A program made the translations under genes and the position numbers. DNA of 64,000 nt from an uncultured Paracoccaceae bacterium (GTDB taxonomy: Bacteria; Pseudomonadota; Alphaproteobacteria; Rhodobacterales; Rhodobacteraceae): contig CANMPD010000003.1 of NCBI GenBank assembly GCA_947499635.1, positions 1-64,000 of the forward strand, written 5' to 3'. Positions 15,198-24,188 of the stretch are shown here, in pieces (the stretch's first letter is position 1; the number at the start of each line of letters is the position of its first letter). The notes under the pieces are model-generated. The model did no database searches and was not told the DNA's origin. It worked only from the letters and a program-made list of their open reading frames with translations.

Positions 15198-17299
15198 TGA
15201 TTGAGCCTGCTCAAATCTGGTGGAGTGCTGCGGATATCGCCGATGCGCGGTTGCCGGATATGCCGACCACTAAACGCAAGGTGAATGAGCGGGCCAAAGC
15301 TGAGGGCTGGGACCGCCAGCCAGATAAAATCCGCCGCCGCAAAGGCAGAGGTGGCGGATTGGAATATCATTATTCTTTGTTGCCGGTTCGGGCGCGGCTC
15401 AAGCTGATTGAGCCCCCTAAAGAGGTGACAGCCAAACGCAGCCGCGAACAGGCATGGGCAGATTACGACCGCCTGACAGCAACAGGGAAATCGAAGGCCG
15501 AGATCCATTTAAAGGCGGTTCAACACGTCTTTGAATGTGTGGGGGCTGGCATGCCACGTTCTGCTGCGGTGGCGGCTGTGTCGATGAAAGTCGGCGTTTC
15601 GCAAAAATCAATTTGGAACTGGTTGACCATGGTGGTTGGAGTCTCAGCTGAGGACTGGCTGGCCTATGTCGCCCCTCGACCAACAGGTGCGCGGGGTAGG
15701 GCCAAGCCCGTTGATCCTGCGTTCTTTGCTTTGGTGCGCGACGATTATTTGCGTCTTGAGCAACCGTCTATGACGTCTTGCTATGATCGGGCAAAGCGGA
15801 TTGCTGCGAAAGAGGGAATTGAGGTTGCGCCTCTGCACCAGTTGCGCCGCCGTTACAAAGAGCTGGTGTCCAAGCCGACTGAGGTATTCATGCGCAAAGG
15901 TGCGCAGGCGTTGCGGCAGTATTATCCGCATCAGGAGCGCGACAAGAGCGCTCTGAGTGCTTTGGAATGTATTTGCGGAGATTACCACAAATTTGACGTG
16001 TTTGTGCGCTGGCCGGGTGAAGAGCAGCCGGTGCGTGTTCAAGGCGTGTTTTTCTCTGATATTTATTCCGGCAAGATCTTGTCTTGGCGCTTATCCCTGA
16101 CCGCAAATAGCCACACGGTTTTGTTGTGTGTTGGCGATCTGATCGAACGGTATGGTATCCCAAAAGCAGTGTTGCTTGATAACGGTCGCGAGTTCGCAGC
16201 CAAGGTGCTGACGGGCGGCGCGAAAACGCGGTTCCGCTATACGATCAAAGATGACGACATTCCGGGCCTGTTCCCGATGTTGGGCGTCAATATCCATTGG
16301 GCGACGCCGTATTCAGGGCAGTCAAAGCCGATTGAACGTGCCTTTCGCGATCTGTGTGATCGTGTCGCCAAACATCCGGCGTTTGAGGGAGCCTATACGG
16401 GGAATAAACCCGATGCCAAGCCTGAGAATTATGGCAATAGCGCGGTGCCTCTTGAGGACTTCATTGCGGTCCTGACCGAAGAAATTGCAGATCACAATGC
16501 CCGCGAAGGTCGCCGTAGCGAGATCGCCTATGGCCGCTCGTTTAATCAGGTCTTTGAAGCTTCGTATAAAACCGCGCGTATTCGTAAAGCGACCGAGGAA
16601 CAGCGCCGCCTGTGGCTCATGAGCGCTGAGGGGCTGACCGCCAGCGCGAAAAACGGTGAACTCAGCGTGCTGGGATCACGGTATTGGGCGGAATGGGGGC
16701 ATCGTATTGCCGGGCAAAAGGTTGTGGGTCGCTTTGACCCGGATAATCTACATGCTGGCCTGCATGTTTATGAATTGGACGGTCAATATGTGGGCCACAT
16801 GCCCTGCGTTAAAAAGGGTGATTTCTTGGGCGTTGGCGATGCGAACGAGCTCGCTCGCAAGAAACGTCAATTCATGCGCACAATCAAAGAACAAGCACGG
16901 GCACAGCGCGAGCTTTCCGCTAGTGAATTGGCGGCACAGCTGCGCGCGACTGGCATGGATACTGAGAATTTGCCTGACGCGGACATCGTTGAACTGGTGC
17001 CACTGCATAAAAATGCACCGAAGCCAGATCAGGTAAAGCGGCCGCAAATTGCGGGGCCGGATGCTGCGACTGAGGAAGAGCTCGAAGCGAAAATTACTAT
17101 TCTCGCCAATCACCGCAGCGCGGAGATTGAAGATGATCCCGAAGAGCGGTTCGACCGTCTGCGGGAGTTGGAAGCGATGGATGCCAATGGCGACCCGCTA
17201 ACCCAAGAACAGCGCAGGTTCATGCGCGAATACCCAAAATCAGCCGAGTATCAGGGTTATTTGCAGATGCAAAAAGCGCTCGGCGGCAGTGACGACTAG
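15197..17299 (+). CDS. Mu-type DDE transposase (A)
   Basis: This encodes 700 aa (MuA is 663). The N-terminal region (1-150) carries the winged-helix and end-binding helices, including a basic stretch KIRRRKGRGGG. The rve/DDE core has Asp262 (CICGDYHKFDVF), Asp328 (AVLLDNGREFA) and Glu380 (GQSKPIERAF), which line up with MuA D269, D336 and E392. The C-terminal Mu-transposase domain and an acidic, Lys/Arg-rich tail follow, the latter for contact with B or ClpX in the known system. It pairs the phage ends and joins them to target DNA. The gene is complete, so the prophage could still transpose. Its expected sites are the AAAGTCTGT repeats at the right end. Confidence 0.92.
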   Translation: MIEPAQIWWSAADIADARLPDMPTTKRKVNERAKAEGWDRQPDKIRRRKGRGGGLEYHYSLLPVRARLKLIEPPKEVTAKRSREQAWADYDRLTATGKSKAEIHLKAVQHVFECVGAGMPRSAAVAAVSMKVGVSQKSIWNWLTMVVGVSAEDWLAYVAPRPTGARGRAKPVDPAFFALVRDDYLRLEQPSMTSCYDRAKRIAAKEGIEVAPLHQLRRRYKELVSKPTEVFMRKGAQALRQYYPHQERDKSALSALECICGDYHKFDVFVRWPGEEQPVRVQGVFFSDIYSGKILSWRLSLTANSHTVLLCVGDLIERYGIPKAVLLDNGREFAAKVLTGGAKTRFRYTIKDDDIPGLFPMLGVNIHWATPYSGQSKPIERAFRDLCDRVAKHPAFEGAYTGNKPDAKPENYGNSAVPLEDFIAVLTEEIADHNAREGRRSEIAYGRSFNQVFEASYKTARIRKATEEQRRLWLMSAEGLTASAKNGELSVLGSRYWAEWGHRIAGQKVVGRFDPDNLHAGLHVYELDGQYVGHMPCVKKGDFLGVGDANELARKKRQFMRTIKEQARAQRELSASELAAQLRATGMDTENLPDADIVELVPLHKNAPKPDQVKRPQIAGPDAATEEELEAKITILANHRSAEIEDDPEERFDRLRELEAMDANGDPLTQEQRRFMREYPKSAEYQGYLQMQKALGGSDD

Positions 17300-17313
17300 G
17301 GAAAGGAGCAGAC

Positions 17314-18093
17314 ATGATCCCGAGTATCGCCCCATTACGCAACGTCGCTCAGTTGTTGGCATTAATTGATCGCGTGCAACATCGCAGTCAAGGCTTGCCC
17401 GGACTGGCGGTGTTTTATGGCCCGTCAGGTTGGGGCAAAACCACCGCCACAACCGTTGCGATGAACCAATACCAAGCCCATTGCGTGCAGGTCAAATCGT
17501 GTTGGACACCGACATTCTTTTTGCAAGCGATCATGGATGAGATTGGTTTGAAAAAGGTCAAAGGTGGCGTGCCGGGTATGGTGCATGCCGTAGGTACGCA
17601 GCTCGCAATCACCGACCGCCCGCTCATCATTGATGACGCGCAGTATTTAGAACAGCGCAAAATGATCCAGCTTGTGCGCGACATTCACGAGACCAGCCAT
17701 TCACCAGTGATTTTGGTGGGTGAAGAGCAGTTGCCGCAAACGCTGACCAAGTGGGAAAACATTCACAATCGCGCCCTTGAACACAAGCCAGCGCTACCGT
17801 GCAATATTAAGGATGCGGAAAAACTTGCCGAAATCTACAGCCCGGATGTGAAGATTGCGCGGGACTTGTTGGTCGCAATCGTTGAGGCGTCTTCTGGGTC
17901 GATCCGCCGTGTTGCGACAAATATCGATACGGCCCGTGAATTGGCCAAAACATCTGGCCGCACTGATGCAGATCTTGGGGTTTGGGGCGAACGGCCTTTC
18001 GTAACAGGCGAAGCGCCTGCCGTGCGTAAGCCGGTTCAACTCAAAACCAAGCCAGCGCTTGCAAAGATCTCTAAGATTGGAGGGGCGGCGTAA
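17314..18093 (+). CDS. Mu B-type AAA+ ATPase, transposition target selector
   Basis: This encodes 259 aa. Walker A is GPSGWGKTT (36-44) and Walker B is LIIDDAQ (103-109). A conserved Arg-rich sensor region (GSIRRVATNI) and a short basic C-terminus follow. Family members bind DNA as an ATP-dependent filament, bring target DNA to the transposase and give target immunity. A good AAAGGAG precedes the ATG 14 bp after the transposase stop. The stop overlaps the start of the next gene. Confidence 0.88.
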   Translation: MIPSIAPLRNVAQLLALIDRVQHRSQGLPGLAVFYGPSGWGKTTATTVAMNQYQAHCVQVKSCWTPTFFLQAIMDEIGLKKVKGGVPGMVHAVGTQLAITDRPLIIDDAQYLEQRKMIQLVRDIHETSHSPVILVGEEQLPQTLTKWENIHNRALEHKPALPCNIKDAEKLAEIYSPDVKIARDLLVAIVEASSGSIRRVATNIDTARELAKTSGRTDADLGVWGERPFVTGEAPAVRKPVQLKTKPALAKISKIGGAA

Positions 18094-18635
18094 TGCCTGA
18101 ATTCCGGTCTCCTATGGAACGTGGCGTCTGGAAATTGGCGCAAAGGCTGACGCGTGTTCATTGGTCAGACCTTTTACAATTTGACGTGGCCGCGTCCACA
18201 GCCAAGAAATTTGTACAGCGCTGGGAACAGCAAGGGGTGTTGGCACGCATAGATACAGATGATGGTCGTAAAGTGTTTCGTTGGACGGATGCGCCGCTCG
18301 AAGAACCTGCCGCACCTGTTTATGACAGCTCGCCAGAGGGAAATATGTGGCGCGCAATGCGGATGCTGAAAAGCTTTTCAGCGACCGATATTGCGGCGCA
18401 TGCGAATACGGATGACGTCACGGTCAGCGAACAAAAGGCAACAGTTTACTGCAAGGTTTTGGTCAAATCCGGCCACCTAAAAGTACGCGCCAGCCGTATC
18501 AGAGGACAGCGTGCAGCCACTTATATGATGGTGAATTATACCGGCCCTGTCGCTCCAAAATCGCGCACGGTGAAGGGCATTCATGATGCCAACACGGATG
18601 AGTTCGTCTCGATTGATCGCGAGGTGTCCCTGTGA
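18093..18635 (+). CDS. Early phage protein with winged-helix-like N-terminus
   Basis: This encodes 180 aa, with GGAGGGG before the ATG and one-base overlap (TAATG) with the B gene. Residues of about 12-60 (GVWKLAQRLTRVHWSDLLQFDV, then AKKFVQRWEQQGVLARI) and about 80-140 (WRAMRMLKSFSATDIAAH, then VYCKVLVKSGHLK) look like two winged-helix units. A DNA-binding role in early replication or regulation is likely. The exact function is unknown. Confidence 0.6.
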   Translation: MPEFRSPMERGVWKLAQRLTRVHWSDLLQFDVAASTAKKFVQRWEQQGVLARIDTDDGRKVFRWTDAPLEEPAAPVYDSSPEGNMWRAMRMLKSFSATDIAAHANTDDVTVSEQKATVYCKVLVKSGHLKVRASRIRGQRAATYMMVNYTGPVAPKSRTVKGIHDANTDEFVSIDREVSL

Positions 18636-19006
18636 CCGAGGGGCTGATGGCGCAAGGCAAGATCGCGGCGGCTTGGGGAGATGAGGCTCCTGAATGGGTG
18701 ATGGCGTTGGCATTGGCATGTGATGACACCAGCCAATCGCGAGTTGCCCGTTTGGTGGGTTACTCCGCTGGGGCGATCAATTCGGTCCTCGCAAATAAAT
18801 ACAACGCATCGATGGATGGCATCGAACGCGCCGTACGCGCGACCGTCATGGCCGAGGTGGTGACATGTCCGGTGCTAGGTGAATTGCCGATGGAAGACTG
18901 CGGCAAATGGCAGGGGCGGGTTGAAAACTTTGTGGGCGTGAACAGCCTGCATGTCCGCATGTTTCGCAGTTGTCCCAAATGCCCGCATTTTCGAGGGGTG
19001 AAATGA
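18632..19006 (+). CDS. Early HTH protein with C-terminal Cys cluster
   Basis: This 124-aa protein starts at GTG 18632, overlapping the previous stop (GTGA). Residues of about 32-55 (SQSRVARLVGYSAGAINSVLAN) form a helix-turn-helix like those of XRE-type regulators. The C-terminal half has four cysteines (VTCPVLGE, EDCGKW, RSCPKCPHF), which suggests a metal-binding finger. It is found in the same place in related Mu-like phages. Probably a regulator. Confidence 0.55.
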   Translation: MTEGLMAQGKIAAAWGDEAPEWVMALALACDDTSQSRVARLVGYSAGAINSVLANKYNASMDGIERAVRATVMAEVVTCPVLGELPMEDCGKWQGRVENFVGVNSLHVRMFRSCPKCPHFRGVK

Positions 19007-19221
19007 ACGATTACCACGAGCGTTATTACTCCAAGGGGCGGTCGGTGTTCGGCATGATTTTCGATGCGGGCATCAAACATCCCAATTCAGCAGAGGGCAT
19101 CAAATTAGCCACGGTTGAGGTGGATATTTGGGCGGCTGAGGCGACGGCGGTGCAGATCGCGACAGCGTTGAACTTTCAAGAGCAAGTTTTGGCAAGGAAG
19201 AAGGAAATCAAAAATGATTAA
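19003..19221 (+). CDS. Small hypothetical early protein
   Basis: This 72-aa protein (MNDYHERYYSKGRSVFGMIF...) starts at ATG 19003, overlapping the previous stop, with GAGGGG upstream. It has helical, Ala-rich sequence without transmembrane segments. The stop overlaps the next start by eight bases. No family is recognised. Confidence 0.6.
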   Translation: MNDYHERYYSKGRSVFGMIFDAGIKHPNSAEGIKLATVEVDIWAAEATAVQIATALNFQEQVLARKKEIKND

Positions 19222-19882
19222 AGCAGATATGAATGCTGAGGGCAGTATGCCGACGGTGCCCGATGGGGTGGAGACCATAGGCGGTAAAGACTACATGCGC
19301 GATGGGCGAGGGAGCCTGACGCCGGTTGAGCTGGTTCGGCCACAAGACAAGCTGCAAGACGATGTTGTGCGCAAAATCCTTGGGTACGCTATTGATCTGA
19401 GCGGTCAGGTGCGTCGCTTTAAAGTACATACTTTTGATGACATCAGCGCCTTTGAAGCAATTTTAGCTGAACACTATGATGCAAAGCTTGGTGGTGCAAA
19501 AGGCAACAAGACGTTGATGAGCTTTGATGGGCTGTTCAAAATTACAGTGCAGGTCGCGGATCAGTTTGACTTTGGGCCAGAGCTGCAAGTTGCCAAAGAC
19601 CTGACGGATGAATGCTTGAATGAATGGGCAGCGGATGCGCGTCCTGAAATCCGGTCAATTGTCACCCGCGCCTTTAATACTGACAAACAAGGTCAGATCA
19701 ATCGCGCCGAGATTTATCGCCTGTTGCGTCTGGAAATTGGCGACGCGCGTTGGTTGCGCGCGATGGAAGCGATCAAGGATGCGATGCGTGTCATCGGTAC
19801 CTCAACCTATGTGCGTTGTTATCGCCGCGATTGCATCGAAAGCAAATGGGAGCACGTCCAGATCGATTTAGCGAAGGTGTAG
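19214..19882 (+). CDS. DUF3164 family phage protein
   Basis: This 222-aa protein matches the DUF3164 pattern (opening with VETIGGKDYMRDGRGSLTPV; then DECLNEWAADARPEIRSIV and QGQINRAEIYRLLRLEIGD). Members are widespread in the early region of Mu-like phages between B and gemA. Their function is unknown. The protein is soluble and mixed alpha/beta, with no catalytic motif evident. Confidence 0.75.
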   Translation: MIKADMNAEGSMPTVPDGVETIGGKDYMRDGRGSLTPVELVRPQDKLQDDVVRKILGYAIDLSGQVRRFKVHTFDDISAFEAILAEHYDAKLGGAKGNKTLMSFDGLFKITVQVADQFDFGPELQVAKDLTDECLNEWAADARPEIRSIVTRAFNTDKQGQINRAEIYRLLRLEIGDARWLRAMEAIKDAMRVIGTSTYVRCYRRDCIESKWEHVQIDLAKV

Positions 19883-19889
19883 GTGCAGC

Positions 19890-20171
19890 ATGGTTATGAT
19901 CCTAGATCGCCAAATGCCGACTTATGTGGACCGCGATGACGCGCCGATTTCTGGTGGGGTGCAAAAGGTCTTGGGTCGGGGTTATGCGGCGCAACTTGCT
20001 GGCCTGAATATCGACGCGGATTTGATGGGGGCGTCACCCGAGCGAATCCGGGAAATTTCCCAACATTATGACATTCCAGTGGGGATCGTTGAACGCCGCG
20101 CACGAGCGTTAGATGGCTACGTGAAATATCTGATTTCTAAAGATCGGAGAGCATCCAATGGCAATGACTAA
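19890..20171 (+). CDS. Hypothetical early protein
   Basis: This 93-aa protein (MVMILDRQMPTYVDRDDAPI...) ends in a helical segment (PERIREISQHYDIPVGIVERR) that could be a helix-turn-helix. It starts seven bases after the DUF3164 stop, and its end overlaps the next start. Function unknown. Confidence 0.55.
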   Translation: MVMILDRQMPTYVDRDDAPISGGVQKVLGRGYAAQLAGLNIDADLMGASPERIREISQHYDIPVGIVERRARALDGYVKYLISKDRRASNGND

Positions 20172-20622
20172 GGCAGAAATCCAACATGAGATGTCGCGTG
20201 TCATGTCGACTTATGCGACCAAAAAACGCCGTTCTGAACTGGTATTGTCGAACGCTTTGGCGGTGCTGGGCAAACAAGCGAAACTGGCGCGTTTGTCTGA
20301 GGGTGAATTCGATCAAATCGTGCGCGCGGAGGCAGATGTTGCGCTGTCGAGGATTGCCAGAGATGCGACCTCATTGCAGCCGGTTGTGTTTTTGGACGCT
20401 GCGGCATCGCGAGACAATGAAATCCTGACCGCACCCGTGTTTGCAAAGCGCGCAGCGGTTGTCGTGGATGGGTTAAACACTGAGGGCGACAAGTGGACGG
20501 ATGCGTTAAATACGCTGCTGTCGCAAGCGCTGCGTTCTGGGTTGGATATGGAGACCTGCTTTCAGGTGATTGGATCACCATCGGCGTTAGGACGCTGTGA
20601 TCAATCAGGAGAGACGTCATGA
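20158..20622 (+). CDS. Hypothetical early protein
   Basis: This 154-aa protein has a helical N-terminus (AEIQHEMSRVMSTYATKKRR) and a mixed C-terminus. It overlaps its neighbours at both ends, so it sits in one tightly coupled early operon. It has no motif I can assign. Confidence 0.55.
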   Translation: MAMTKAEIQHEMSRVMSTYATKKRRSELVLSNALAVLGKQAKLARLSEGEFDQIVRAEADVALSRIARDATSLQPVVFLDAAASRDNEILTAPVFAKRAAVVVDGLNTEGDKWTDALNTLLSQALRSGLDMETCFQVIGSPSALGRCDQSGETS

Positions 20623-21071
20623 TCCGCGCGCTGCAACAGAAAATCCATATTGGGTGTCGCAGCTTGGGTTTGGACGCGGAACAACGCCGTGAATTGCAGC
20701 TTGTGGTGACCGGTAAGGCGTCCATGAAAGACATGAATGAAGGGGATTTGAAAGCCGTTTTAAAGCGCCTTCAAAACGATGGCTTTAAGACAGCGCCCAA
20801 GCGATCCGGCTTTAAGCCTGCGCCGCGCGCGGATCTGCGTCTTGTCCATAAGCTTTGGAGCGAGCTTGGTAAAGCTGACCAACTCAAGGATAAAAGTCGC
20901 AAGGGGTTGAACACATTTATTCGGGCGCAGTTCGAAGGGGTTTGGGGATCGGTTCCGGCGGATGTTGATATACTAAGGGATCACCGTCAAATTGACGCGG
21001 TGATCCAAGCACTGAAAGCGTGGGGGCAGCGGGCGGATATCGACTTTGCTTGGTGGGAGCATCAGCGATGA
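20619..21071 (+). CDS. gemA: gp16/GemA family regulator (DUF1018)
   Basis: This 150-aa protein has the family signature pattern: an N-terminal helix (IRALQQKIHIGCRSLGLDAEQ), a middle segment with TGKASMKDMNEGDLKAVLKRL and a C-terminal WWEH-type ending. Mu GemA/gp16 modulates host gene expression and early-to-middle transition. In Mu-like phages it directly precedes mor, and the same holds here. Start and stop overlap both neighbours. Confidence 0.75.
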   Translation: MIRALQQKIHIGCRSLGLDAEQRRELQLVVTGKASMKDMNEGDLKAVLKRLQNDGFKTAPKRSGFKPAPRADLRLVHKLWSELGKADQLKDKSRKGLNTFIRAQFEGVWGSVPADVDILRDHRQIDAVIQALKAWGQRADIDFAWWEHQR

Positions 21072-21466
21072 TTGGACACAATAGCGGTGCCAAGCTGCCG
21101 TTGTCTCACCCCAAACCCACGGCACAGGTACAGCGTTATTATAACGCTCTTGGGCTTGAGGATACGTTGGTGTTTCTGGACGCCTTTGGTGGCGCAGAAA
21201 TCTACATAGCAATTGACCCGAAATCACGTTCATCTGTTGCGGATGTTGTGGGCTATCCCAAAGCAAAGGCGCTGGCATCAATCGCACACGAATTGCCTCG
21301 GCGGGTACCACTTGCTAAGCCATGGCGTGCGCAGGTCTATGCGTCACTGGGATTGTCAAAAGCTGCGATAGCGCGCAAGCTTAAGTCCAGCGAGACCAGT
21401 GTTCGACGATGGTTAAAAGATATTGCTCCGCCACCGGACCCACAGCAACCAGATCTATTCAGATAA
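21068..21466 (+). CDS. Mor-like middle transcription regulator
   Basis: This 132-aa protein from ATG 21068 (MIGHNSGAK...) has a C-terminal helix-turn-helix (LGLSKAAIARKLKSSETSVRRWLKD). Size and position after gemA match Mu Mor (129 aa), which activates middle transcription. Direct similarity to Mor outside the HTH is not obvious to me. A strong terminator begins at its stop codon and closes the early operon. Confidence 0.55.
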   Translation: MIGHNSGAKLPLSHPKPTAQVQRYYNALGLEDTLVFLDAFGGAEIYIAIDPKSRSSVADVVGYPKAKALASIAHELPRRVPLAKPWRAQVYASLGLSKAAIARKLKSSETSVRRWLKDIAPPPDPQQPDLFR

Positions 21467-21500
21467 CGCCCCCACATCCTTGGGGGCGTTTTTGTTTTTG
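21465..21500 (+). terminator. Early-operon intrinsic terminator
   Basis: AACGCCCCC (21465-21473) pairs with GGGGGCGTT (21482-21490) around an eight-base loop, followed by TTTTGTTTTT. It is a strong hairpin and overlaps the stop codon of the Mor-like gene. Confidence 0.85.
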
Positions 21501-21553
21501 GCGCTCTGGCATTTTGAACTCAAGCAACGGGGGTTTGATGAAAGGCGCGTCCT

Positions 21554-22450
21554 ATGGCGATCAAAAATGGTATATTGAACGACGTAACGTTTCGCGAGGC
21601 GCGGCACATTGGTGAGCGTATCGTGCCTGAACTCGTGGTGGTTCATGACACGGCCAGTCGTATTGAAAACGGCAAAGCTGCGGATTATTTGCGCGACAAT
21701 GCCGCAAAGGTTTCAGTTCATTTCGTTATTGAAATGGATGGCACGATTGAACAGCAGGTTCCGGTGGATCGGCGGGCGAACCATGCGGGAAAATCCCATT
21801 ATCATGGGCGTTCCGGCTGCAATCATTTTAGCATTGGGATTGAGCTGGTAAATCCGGGGAAGCTGCAGGCCTACGGCAATAGCGATCAGGGGGTTGCGTG
21901 GTGGGGTGAGCGGTTCCCGGCTGCAAGTGGCTTGATTGATGCTGAGACCCAAGAGCACGGGGCAGGACGTTGGATGCAATATCCGTCTGCGCAAATTGCG
22001 GCGTTGATTGAATTGCTGCAAACTTTGTTCGCGCAGGTTCCGTCTCTCAAGGATATTCGCACGCATTGGTATATCTCGCCGGGGCGTAAGATCGATACAA
22101 ACCCCTTGTTCCCATTGAGCCATATTCGCAGCTTGATCCTTGGCCGAGATGATCCCGATGACATGGCTGACGCATTAAGCGACGAGGTCAGCCCCGGAGA
22201 AACGGTCGTTATCAATACCCATGGCGACACCCTGAATATGCGCCGCTGGCCAAGCTTTAACCCTAACGTTGTCGGCAAGATCCCAGATGAAACCATTTTG
22301 CCTGTTCTGCGCCGGGGGCGCTTCGGGCATCGCGATTGGTTGCTTGTGGTCTACGGCGGGCAGGAGGGCTGGATTGTCGCGGCATATGCTGACCCGGTTG
22401 AGGAGAATGCGGCGGGGTTTGCAATGGGTGTACCAGAGGTCCAATTATGA
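21554..22450 (+). CDS. Endolysin: N-acetylmuramoyl-L-alanine amidase with SH3-like domain
   Basis: This encodes 298 aa. The amidase_2 fold is shown by LVVVHDTASRIENG (first zinc His), SVHFVIEMDG, RANHAGKSHYHGRSGCNHFSIGIELVN and RTHWYISPGRKIDTNPLFP (His and the catalytic Lys/Asp region). Residues of about 225-290 (VVINTHGDTLNMRRWPSFN, then GWIVAAYADPV) form an SH3_3-type wall-binding domain. There is no signal peptide, so export depends on the holin, whose gene overlaps the 3' end. First gene of the late region after the terminator. Confidence 0.85.
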   Translation: MAIKNGILNDVTFREARHIGERIVPELVVVHDTASRIENGKAADYLRDNAAKVSVHFVIEMDGTIEQQVPVDRRANHAGKSHYHGRSGCNHFSIGIELVNPGKLQAYGNSDQGVAWWGERFPAASGLIDAETQEHGAGRWMQYPSAQIAALIELLQTLFAQVPSLKDIRTHWYISPGRKIDTNPLFPLSHIRSLILGRDDPDDMADALSDEVSPGETVVINTHGDTLNMRRWPSFNPNVVGKIPDETILPVLRRGRFGHRDWLLVVYGGQEGWIVAAYADPVEENAAGFAMGVPEVQL

Positions 22451-22980
22451 GCAGCAAACAAATTATAAATGTATTGGGCAGCATTGCGCCCACAATTGCG
22501 ACAGCTTTGGGCGGACCATTGGCGGGCGTCGCAACCAAGGCTTTGGCGGCACAATTACTTGGTACGACAGATGCAACCGTAGAGCAGGTTGAGGCTGCAA
22601 TTCGAGGTGCTGTACCTGCGGATCTGCAAAAAATCCAAGCGGCTGAGATTGAGCTGGAACGGGTGCTGGCCGATGCCAATATCAGCCTTGAGCAGATTGC
22701 GGCGACGGATCGCGCCAGTGCCCGCAATCGACAGGTTGAGACCCAAGACAAGGCTCCGGCAGTTTTGGCTGCGGTTGTTCTGATCGGATTCTTTGCGGTG
22801 TTGGCTTATGTGATCCTTTACGGTCTGCCGGAAAACGGGGGCGAGGTGATTATGCTGCTGATCGGTGCTGTGGCATCTTTCCCCGGCCAAGTGCTGAACT
22901 TCTATTTTGGAAGCTCTGTCGGGTCCAAAAACAAAGACAGCATGATTGAGCGCCTCAAGGCCACGGGCGGAGTGAAATGA
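22447..22980 (+). CDS. Holin of the 3TM (GTA_holin-like) type
   Basis: This encodes 177 aa. The N-terminus has a weakly hydrophobic Gly/Ala-rich segment (IAPTIATALGGPLAGVATKAL). The C-terminal third has two clear membrane helices (PAVLAAVVLIGFFAVLAYVILYG split at about 117-138, and EVIMLLIGAVASFPGQVLNFYF). A central amphipathic helix lies between. This layout matches the holins with three membrane segments found in Rhodobacterales GTAs and phages. It forms the inner-membrane hole that releases the endolysin encoded just upstream. Confidence 0.75.
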   Translation: MSSKQIINVLGSIAPTIATALGGPLAGVATKALAAQLLGTTDATVEQVEAAIRGAVPADLQKIQAAEIELERVLADANISLEQIAATDRASARNRQVETQDKAPAVLAAVVLIGFFAVLAYVILYGLPENGGEVIMLLIGAVASFPGQVLNFYFGSSVGSKNKDSMIERLKATGGVK

Positions 22981-23327
22981 TCTTTGACCCGACCATAACG
23001 ATTAATGGCACTATTTCTGCGGTATCCTTTTTGTTTTCTGTTGGCGCTGTGGTTTACGCGTGGATTGCAACACGGCGCACCAATGTTGAAGAGCGTTTTA
23101 AAGCTGGGTCTGATCGCATGGACCGACACGAAACCCGGATCAACAGTCTGGAACAATCTGTCAAAGCTCTGCCGACCAAAGAAGACATGCACCAGATCGA
23201 ATTGGGGTTGGCCCGCTTAAATGGCGCAATGGGCCGCATGGAGGCGGTGCTTGAGGGCAACCAGAAAATCATGGGACGCCTCGAAACCGTTGTTGTGCGT
23301 CACGAAGATCACCTTTTGAACAAGTAG
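22977..23327 (+). CDS. DUF2730-like (Mu gp25 type) membrane protein
   Basis: This 116-aa protein has one N-terminal membrane helix (ISAVSFLFSVGAVVYAWI) and a following coiled coil (RMDRHETRINSLEQSVKAL, RMEAVLEGNQKIMGRLE). It overlaps the holin stop. In Mu-like phages this gene lies between lysis and terminase genes. A spanin-like role has been considered but is not shown. Confidence 0.65.
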   Translation: MIFDPTITINGTISAVSFLFSVGAVVYAWIATRRTNVEERFKAGSDRMDRHETRINSLEQSVKALPTKEDMHQIELGLARLNGAMGRMEAVLEGNQKIMGRLETVVVRHEDHLLNK

Positions 23328-23334
23328 GATTGTC

Positions 23335-23631
23335 ATGAGCTACGCTGATGAATTGCGCAAACATGCGCGTATTGCTGTTTTACGCTTCCTGAAAGACGCG
23401 CCAAAATACACCTCTAATGCGTCGATGCTGTCGACGCAGTTGCCGCTTGTCGGGATCAATTACACCCGTGATCAGGTTTCGACCGAGGTGCATTGGCTGC
23501 GTGATCAGGGGTTTGTTACGCTTGAAATCCATGCTGATTTTATTGTGGTTGAGGCCACTCAGCGCGGCGTTGAAATCGCGGATGGTATTGCCGTTCACCC
23601 TGAGATCCAGCGCCCACGTCCGGGGGCGTAA
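23335..23631 (+). CDS. Mu gp26-like wHTH protein (VpaChn25_0724 type)
   Basis: This 98-aa protein (MSYADELRKHARIAVLRFLKDAP...) has a winged-helix layout: HARIAVLRFLKDAPKYTSNA, then YTRDQVSTEVHWLRDQGFV, then a beta wing FIVVEATQRGVEIADG. It is found next to the gp27 gene in Mu-like phages. Likely DNA-binding; exact role unknown. Confidence 0.7.
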   Translation: MSYADELRKHARIAVLRFLKDAPKYTSNASMLSTQLPLVGINYTRDQVSTEVHWLRDQGFVTLEIHADFIVVEATQRGVEIADGIAVHPEIQRPRPGA

Positions 23632-23633
23632 GC

Positions 23634-24188
23634 ATGCCACCTCCAAAGAAACTGGACCTCATCCCGCTTGAGTTTAAACAGCGCCTTGCCAGCCTGCTGC
23701 AAGAGCGCGGCTTTGCGGATATCATTGATGTCACGGAAGAGCTGAATTTCTGGCTGGACGACGCGGGTTTAGAGCTGCGGATCGGCAAGTCTGCTGTTGG
23801 CGCATATTCCAAGTTGCTCAAAGATCAGCGCGAGGCCTTTTCCATGGCTGAAACGCTTTTAGGTGATCTGAATATTGAGCAGGAAAGCACTATGCATAAG
23901 GTGCTGATGCAGATGATTGCGACGGCTGCGTTTCAGATGATGAATGCAGTTTCAGAGCAGGGCGGCGATTGGGATCCGAAAAGTCTGGCGCATTTGTCGC
24001 GCATGCTCAAAGACCTTATGCAATCGGCTGGCATGCGTGAGCGTTTGCGCGAAGAGGAAGAACGGCGAGTTGCACGCAAAGAGCGAGAACGCCTTGCGGG
24101 TGAAATCGAACAAAAGGCCCATCAACTCGGCATGACGCGCGACACGGTTCAGATCATCAAAGCTGATATCTTGGGAGTGGATGCATGA
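23634..24188 (+). CDS. DUF3486 family protein, small terminase-like (Mu gp27)
   Basis: This 184-aa protein begins PPPKKLDLIPLEFKQRL and has a helical DNA-binding-like N-terminus followed by a long helical/charged region (LREEEERRVARKERERLAGEI). Mu gp27 is thought to be the small terminase subunit that recognises phage DNA for packaging. It overlaps the large terminase start. Confidence 0.75.
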   Translation: MPPPKKLDLIPLEFKQRLASLLQERGFADIIDVTEELNFWLDDAGLELRIGKSAVGAYSKLLKDQREAFSMAETLLGDLNIEQESTMHKVLMQMIATAAFQMMNAVSEQGGDWDPKSLAHLSRMLKDLMQSAGMRERLREEEERRVARKERERLAGEIEQKAHQLGMTRDTVQIIKADILGVDA